Positions 61,002 through 64,000 of a DNA stretch of 64,000 bases are shown in pieces (the first letter of the stretch is position 1; every line of letters starts with the position of its first letter). Under the pieces are notes generated by a model that saw only the letters and a program-made list of their open reading frames with translations, was not told where the DNA came from and searched no databases. Source of the stretch: Rubrivivax sp. GTDB taxonomy: Bacteria > Pseudomonadota > Gammaproteobacteria > Burkholderiales > Burkholderiaceae_C. A program made the translations under genes and the position numbers. The stretch covers positions 62,001-126,000 of the forward strand of contig JALHMT010000007.1 in assembly GCA_022843905.1 (NCBI GenBank), read 5' to 3'.

Positions 61002-63401
61002 ATGAACCGATTCAATGTCCGCAAGGTCGCCGTGCTGGGCGCCGGCGTGATGGGCGCGCAGATCGCCGCGCACCTCGTCAACGTGCGAGTGCCCGTCATC
61101 CTGTTCGACCTGCCGGCCAAGGAAGGCCCGAAGAACGGCATCGTGAGCAAGGCCGTCGAAGGCCTGAAGAAGCTCAAGCCGGCGCCGCTGGGCGTGCCGG
61201 AGGAGGCCGCGCTGATCGAGCAGGCCAACTACGAGGAGCACCTGGACAGGCTGGGCGAGTGCGACCTGATCATCGAGGCCATCGCCGAGCGCATGGACTG
61301 GAAGCTCGACCTCTACCGCCGCATCGCGCCGGCGCTGGCGCCGCATGCCATCGTCGCCAGCAACACCTCGGGCCTGTCGATCACCACGCTGAGCGAAGCG
61401 CTGCCCGAGTCGATCAAGCCGCGCTTCTGCGGCATCCACTTCTTCAACCCGCCGCGCTACATGGCGCTGGTGGAGCTGATCGACACGCCGGCCACCACGC
61501 CCGAGGTGCTGGACCAGCTCGAGGCTTTCGTCACCACGGCGCTGGGCAAGGGCGTCGTGCGGGCCAAGGACACACCGAACTTCATCGCCAACCGCGTCGG
61601 CATCGCCGGCATGCTGGCGACGATCAAGGAAGCCGAGACCTTCGGGCTGGGCTACGACGTCGTCGATGACCTCACGGGCAAGAAGCTGGGGCGTGCCTCG
61701 TCAGGCACCTTCCGCACCGCCGACGTGGTGGGGCTGGACACCATGTCGCACGTCATCCGGACGCTGCAGGACAACCTGGGCGAAGGCAAGCGCATTGCCG
61801 ACCCGTTCGCGCCGATGTACGCCACGCCGCCGGTGCTGGGGCGCCTGATCGAGCAGGGCGCGCTGGGGCAGAAGAGTGGCGCCGGCTTCTACAAGAAGGT
61901 CGGCAAGGACATCCTGCGGCTCGACCCCGCCAAGGGCGACTACGTGCCGGCCGGCGGCAAGGCCGAGCCCTTGATCGATCGCATGCTGAAGAAGGCACCG
62001 GCCGAGCGGCTGAAGCTGCTGCGCGAGTCGAGCAACCCGCAGGCCCAGTTCCTGTGGGCCATTCTGCGCGACGGCTTCCACTACGCCGCCGTGCACCTGG
62101 CCGACATCGCCGAGAGCGCGCGCGACATCGACTTCGCGATGCGCTGGGGCTTCGGGGTGAAGCAGGGCCCCTTCGAGCTGTGGCAGGCGGCCGGCTGGCA
62201 GCAGGTGGCCGAGTGGGTGAAGGCCGACATCGACGCCGGCAAGGCCTTGAGCAGCGCACCCCTGCCGGCCTGGGTCTTCGATGGCCGCAGTGGCGTGCAC
62301 ACGCCCGAAGGTTCGTGGAGCCCGGCGAAGAACGCCTACATCCCCAGGCGCACGCTGCCGGTCTACCAGCGCCAGCACTTCCCCGAGGACGTGATCGGTG
62401 CGGGCGGTGTCGAGCCGCTGAAGAGCGGAACCGAGGTCTTCTCCAATGAGGAAGTGCGCGTCTGGACGCTGGACGGCGAGGTGCTCATCGCCAGCATCAC
62501 CGCCAAGCTGCACCTCATCAGCCCGACCGTGGCCGAGGGCCTGCAGGTGGCGCTGGACCGCGCCGAGGCCGGCTACAAGGGCCTGGTGATCTGGTCGCCC
62601 GACGACGTGTTCTCGGCCGGTGCGAACCTCGAGGCACTGATGCCGGTGTTCATGAAGAGCGGCGCCAAGGGCATCGCGCCCGAGCTGAAGAAGTTCCAGG
62701 ACTTCATGCTGCGCCTGCGCTACGCGCAGGTCCCGGTGATCAGCGCCGTCCGCGGCATCGCCCTGGGCGGCGGCTGCGAACTGGCGGTGTACTCCAGCCG
62801 GCGCGTGGCAGCGATGGAGTCGTACATGGGCCTGGTCGAGGTCGGCGTGGGCCTGGTGCCCGGCGCGGGCGGGCTGACCTACATCGCGCGCCGTGCCGCC
62901 GAAATGGCGTCGGCTGCCAATGCGGGCGCCGACATCCTGAAGTTCGTCACCGACGGCTTCACGAACGCAGCCATGGCCAAGGTGGGCACCAGCGCCATCG
63001 AATCGCGCAAGCTCGGCTACCTGCTGTGGAGCGACGTCATCGTGCCGCACAAGGACGAACTGCTCTTCGTCGCCACGCAGCAGGCCAGGGCGATGTTCGA
63101 CAGCGGCTACCGCCCGCCGGCCAGGACACCCTTCCCGGTGGCCGGCCGCAGCGCCATCGCCACCATCAAGGGGCAGCTGGCCAACATGCGGGATGGCGGC
63201 TTCATCAGCGCGCACGACTTTCACATCAGCGCCCTGATCGCCGATGTGGTGTGCGGGGGCGAAGTGGATGCCGGCTCGCTGGTGACGGAGGAGTACCTGA
63301 TGGCGCTGGAGCGCAAGCACTTCTGTTCGCTGCTGGAGAACCCCAAGAGCCAGGAACGCATCATGGGCATGCTGCAGACGGGCAAGCCTGTGAGGAACTG
63401 A
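61002..63401 (+). CDS. 3-hydroxyacyl-CoA dehydrogenase / enoyl-CoA hydratase fusion (FadN-type)
   Basis: Carries steps two and three of beta-oxidation in one 799-residue chain. The NAD-binding dehydrogenase is N-terminal (VAVLGAGVMGAQIAAHLVN, CDLIIEAIAERMD, SNTSGLSITTLSEAL, the His of GIHFFNPPRYMALVE), the crotonase domain C-terminal from about residue 490 (GANLEALMPVF, GIALGGGCELAVYSS, GLVPGAGGLTYIA). This order is reversed from E. coli FadB and matches Bacillus FadN. ATG 61002 has GGAGAG six bases upstream; ATG 60984 is less likely. Confidence 0.95.
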   Translation: MNRFNVRKVAVLGAGVMGAQIAAHLVNVRVPVILFDLPAKEGPKNGIVSKAVEGLKKLKPAPLGVPEEAALIEQANYEEHLDRLGECDLIIEAIAERMDWKLDLYRRIAPALAPHAIVASNTSGLSITTLSEALPESIKPRFCGIHFFNPPRYMALVELIDTPATTPEVLDQLEAFVTTALGKGVVRAKDTPNFIANRVGIAGMLATIKEAETFGLGYDVVDDLTGKKLGRASSGTFRTADVVGLDTMSHVIRTLQDNLGEGKRIADPFAPMYATPPVLGRLIEQGALGQKSGAGFYKKVGKDILRLDPAKGDYVPAGGKAEPLIDRMLKKAPAERLKLLRESSNPQAQFLWAILRDGFHYAAVHLADIAESARDIDFAMRWGFGVKQGPFELWQAAGWQQVAEWVKADIDAGKALSSAPLPAWVFDGRSGVHTPEGSWSPAKNAYIPRRTLPVYQRQHFPEDVIGAGGVEPLKSGTEVFSNEEVRVWTLDGEVLIASITAKLHLISPTVAEGLQVALDRAEAGYKGLVIWSPDDVFSAGANLEALMPVFMKSGAKGIAPELKKFQDFMLRLRYAQVPVISAVRGIALGGGCELAVYSSRRVAAMESYMGLVEVGVGLVPGAGGLTYIARRAAEMASAANAGADILKFVTDGFTNAAMAKVGTSAIESRKLGYLLWSDVIVPHKDELLFVATQQARAMFDSGYRPPARTPFPVAGRSAIATIKGQLANMRDGGFISAHDFHISALIADVVCGGEVDAGSLVTEEYLMALERKHFCSLLENPKSQERIMGMLQTGKPVRN

Positions 63402-63404
63402 CAC

Positions 63405-63854
63405 ATGGCGCTGTCGCTGCCCCCGCGTTCCTCCCTCTCCCGCTTGCGGGAGAGGGCTGGGGTGAGGGCTGGTGAACTTCGCCGCAACTCGACCGACGCA
63501 GAGAGCGTCCTTTGGCGTCATCTGCGCAATCGCCAGCTCGAAGGATTCAAGTTCCGCCGACAACACCCGATCGGGCCGTTCTTTGCCGACTTTGCCTGCA
63601 TCGAAGCAGGGCTGGTGATCGAACTCGACGGCGGGCAGCACTTCGAGCCGCAGGCTCAGGTGGCCGATCAGGAGCGTTCCAGGCGCATCAGCGCAGAAGG
63701 GTTCGCGGTCATGCGCTTCGACAATCGTCAGTTGCTGCAAGAGACAGAAGCGGTCCTGCACGCCATCAGAGCCCGGCTGCTGAGTCGACACCCTCACCCC
63801 AACCCTCTCCCGCAGGCGGGAGAGGGGGTTACATCCACAAGGAGCTCGACATGA
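63405..63854 (+). CDS. DUF559 (Vsr-like) endonuclease-fold protein
   Basis: A 149-residue frame. Residues ~25-125 are the DUF559 domain: STDAESVLWRHLRNRQLEGF, FRRQHPIGPFFADFAC, the acidic LVIELDGGQH and VMRFDNRQLL, with the D-ELDGGQH core of the PD-(D/E)XK/Vsr fold. The first ~20 and last ~18 residues are translated from two inverted repeats (63433-63468, 63791-63826). The TGA overlaps the thiolase ATG. Role unknown; it splits a beta-oxidation operon and looks inserted. GTG codons near 63463-63471 are alternative starts. Confidence 0.85.
   Translation: MALSLPPRSSLSRLRERAGVRAGELRRNSTDAESVLWRHLRNRQLEGFKFRRQHPIGPFFADFACIEAGLVIELDGGQHFEPQAQVADQERSRRISAEGFAVMRFDNRQLLQETEAVLHAIRARLLSRHPHPNPLPQAGEGVTSTRSST
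63433..63468. repeat. Left inverted repeat of the DUF559 unit, with hairpin
   Basis: 36 bases. The first 24 form a hairpin, CCCTCTCCCGC, loop TT, GCGGGAGAGGG, followed by CTGGGGTGAGGG. It matches the right repeat (63791-63826) in inverse orientation with only two differences. Confidence 0.85.
63791..63826. repeat. Right inverted repeat of the DUF559 unit, with hairpin
   Basis: CCCTCACCCCAA followed by CCCTCTCCCGC, loop AG, GCGGGAGAGGG: the inverse complement of the left repeat, 34 of 36 bases alike. Its translation HPNPLPQAGEG is common in spurious ORFs of proteobacterial genomes, a sign of a dispersed repeat. Confidence 0.85.
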
Positions 63855-64000
63855 GCAAGCAAGTTCAAGACGCCTACATCGTCGCCGCCACGCGCACGCC
63901 CATCGGCAAGTCCGGGCGCGGCTACTTCCGCAACACGCGGCCCGACGACCTGCTGGTGGCGGCCGTGAAGAGCGCGCTGGCGCAGGTGCCCTCGCTCGAC
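63851..64000 (+). CDS. Acetyl-CoA acyltransferase (thiolase), N-terminal part (cut by window edge)
   Basis: Final step of beta-oxidation, cleaving 3-ketoacyl-CoA. Only the first 50 codons are present: VQDAYIVAATRTPIGKSGRG and YFRNTRPDDLLVAAVKSAL are the usual thiolase N-terminus. AGGAGCTCGAC directly before the ATG (63840-63850) supplies the ribosome binding site. The catalytic Cys lies beyond the window. With the dehydrogenase and the FadN-type fusion upstream it completes a FadNAE-like set. Confidence 0.92.
   Translation, partial: MSKQVQDAYIVAATRTPIGKSGRGYFRNTRPDDLLVAAVKSALAQVPSLD

Noticed and set aside
61701-63797. 698-codon antisense frame over the FadN-type gene and DUF559
   Set aside because: Shadow frame; it includes SPHPSPLPQAGEG, the reverse reading of the dispersed repeat, which explains part of its length.
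1-64000. tRNA, rRNA, CRISPR array, prophage or transposase genes
   Set aside because: No spaced identical repeats, tRNA-like TTCGA arms with CCA context, rRNA blocks or integrase/transposase motifs were noticed on reading either strand; a dedicated search was not possible.

Overview
The window is GC-rich, gene-dense chromosomal DNA that fits a betaproteobacterium of the order Burkholderiales, probably the Rubrivivax/Leptothrix/Methylibium/Piscinibacter side of that order. This rests on gene order and protein style: hemL-thiD-rubredoxin-pilGHIJ-chpA, algH-ruvX-pyrR-pyrB-pyrX-plsC, rhodanese-grxC-secB-gpsA, and a ctaC-D-G-E / SURF1 / ctaA-B / Sco / rpoH respiratory block. No rRNA, tRNA, CRISPR array, prophage or transposase gene was seen. 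Genes are tightly packed, with many stop/start overlaps.

Layout. 1-1.7 kb: end of homogentisate dioxygenase plus fumarylacetoacetase (tyrosine degradation). 1.8-6.2 kb: a leftward operon of ABC ATPase, FtsX-like permease, DUF3299 periplasmic protein and AI-2E-family permease, preceded by a small membrane protein. 6.4-10 kb: 5'-nucleotidase and an exported M16 peptidase. 10.0-10.45 kb: a decayed fragment of a long-chain acyl-CoA ligase. 10.5-14.4 kb: rsmE, a YidB-like protein, hemL/thiD and rubredoxin. 14.45-26.3 kb: a complete Pil-Chp chemosensory array (PilG, PilH, PilI, PilJ, a 2318-residue ChpA) followed at once by a GAF-GGDEF diguanylate cyclase. 26.4-33.9 kb: TetR regulator, tripartite RND efflux pump and an exported alpha/beta hydrolase. 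33.9-40.8 kb: photolyase, algH, ruvX, pyrimidine genes including a catalytically dead dihydroorotase paralogue, plsC and gpmA. 40.9-45.4 kb: rhodanese, grxC, secB, gpsA, trmL, comF and a BioC-like methyltransferase. 45.6-55.4 kb: aa3-type cytochrome c oxidase with its copper and haem A assembly factors. 55.4-57.8 kb: rpoH with a perfect CIRCE operator, a glycine-zipper lipoprotein and an HNH nuclease. 58-64 kb: a TetR-led beta-oxidation operon interrupted by a DUF559 gene whose ends are a matched pair of hairpin-bearing inverted repeats.

How the parts work together. The Pil-Chp array should control twitching motility by type IV pili, and the cyclase next to it suggests a c-di-GMP link. The oxidase block encodes the structural subunits together with haem A synthesis (CtaA, CtaB) and CuA/CuB loading (CtaG, Sco, Sco-like, SURF1). 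The last operon encodes acyl-CoA dehydrogenase, a fused hydroxyacyl-CoA dehydrogenase/enoyl-CoA hydratase and a thiolase, a full beta-oxidation cycle.

The least expected signals are: (1) at least nine genes with a -10-like hexamer only 5-7 bases before the start codon and no Shine-Dalgarno sequence, suggesting leaderless mRNAs; (2) a perfect CIRCE site over the rpoH promoter; (3) the DUF559 gene bounded by inverted repeats inside the beta-oxidation operon; (4) the ABC/DUF3299/AI-2E operon of unknown substrate. All calls are from reading the sequence; no database search was run.
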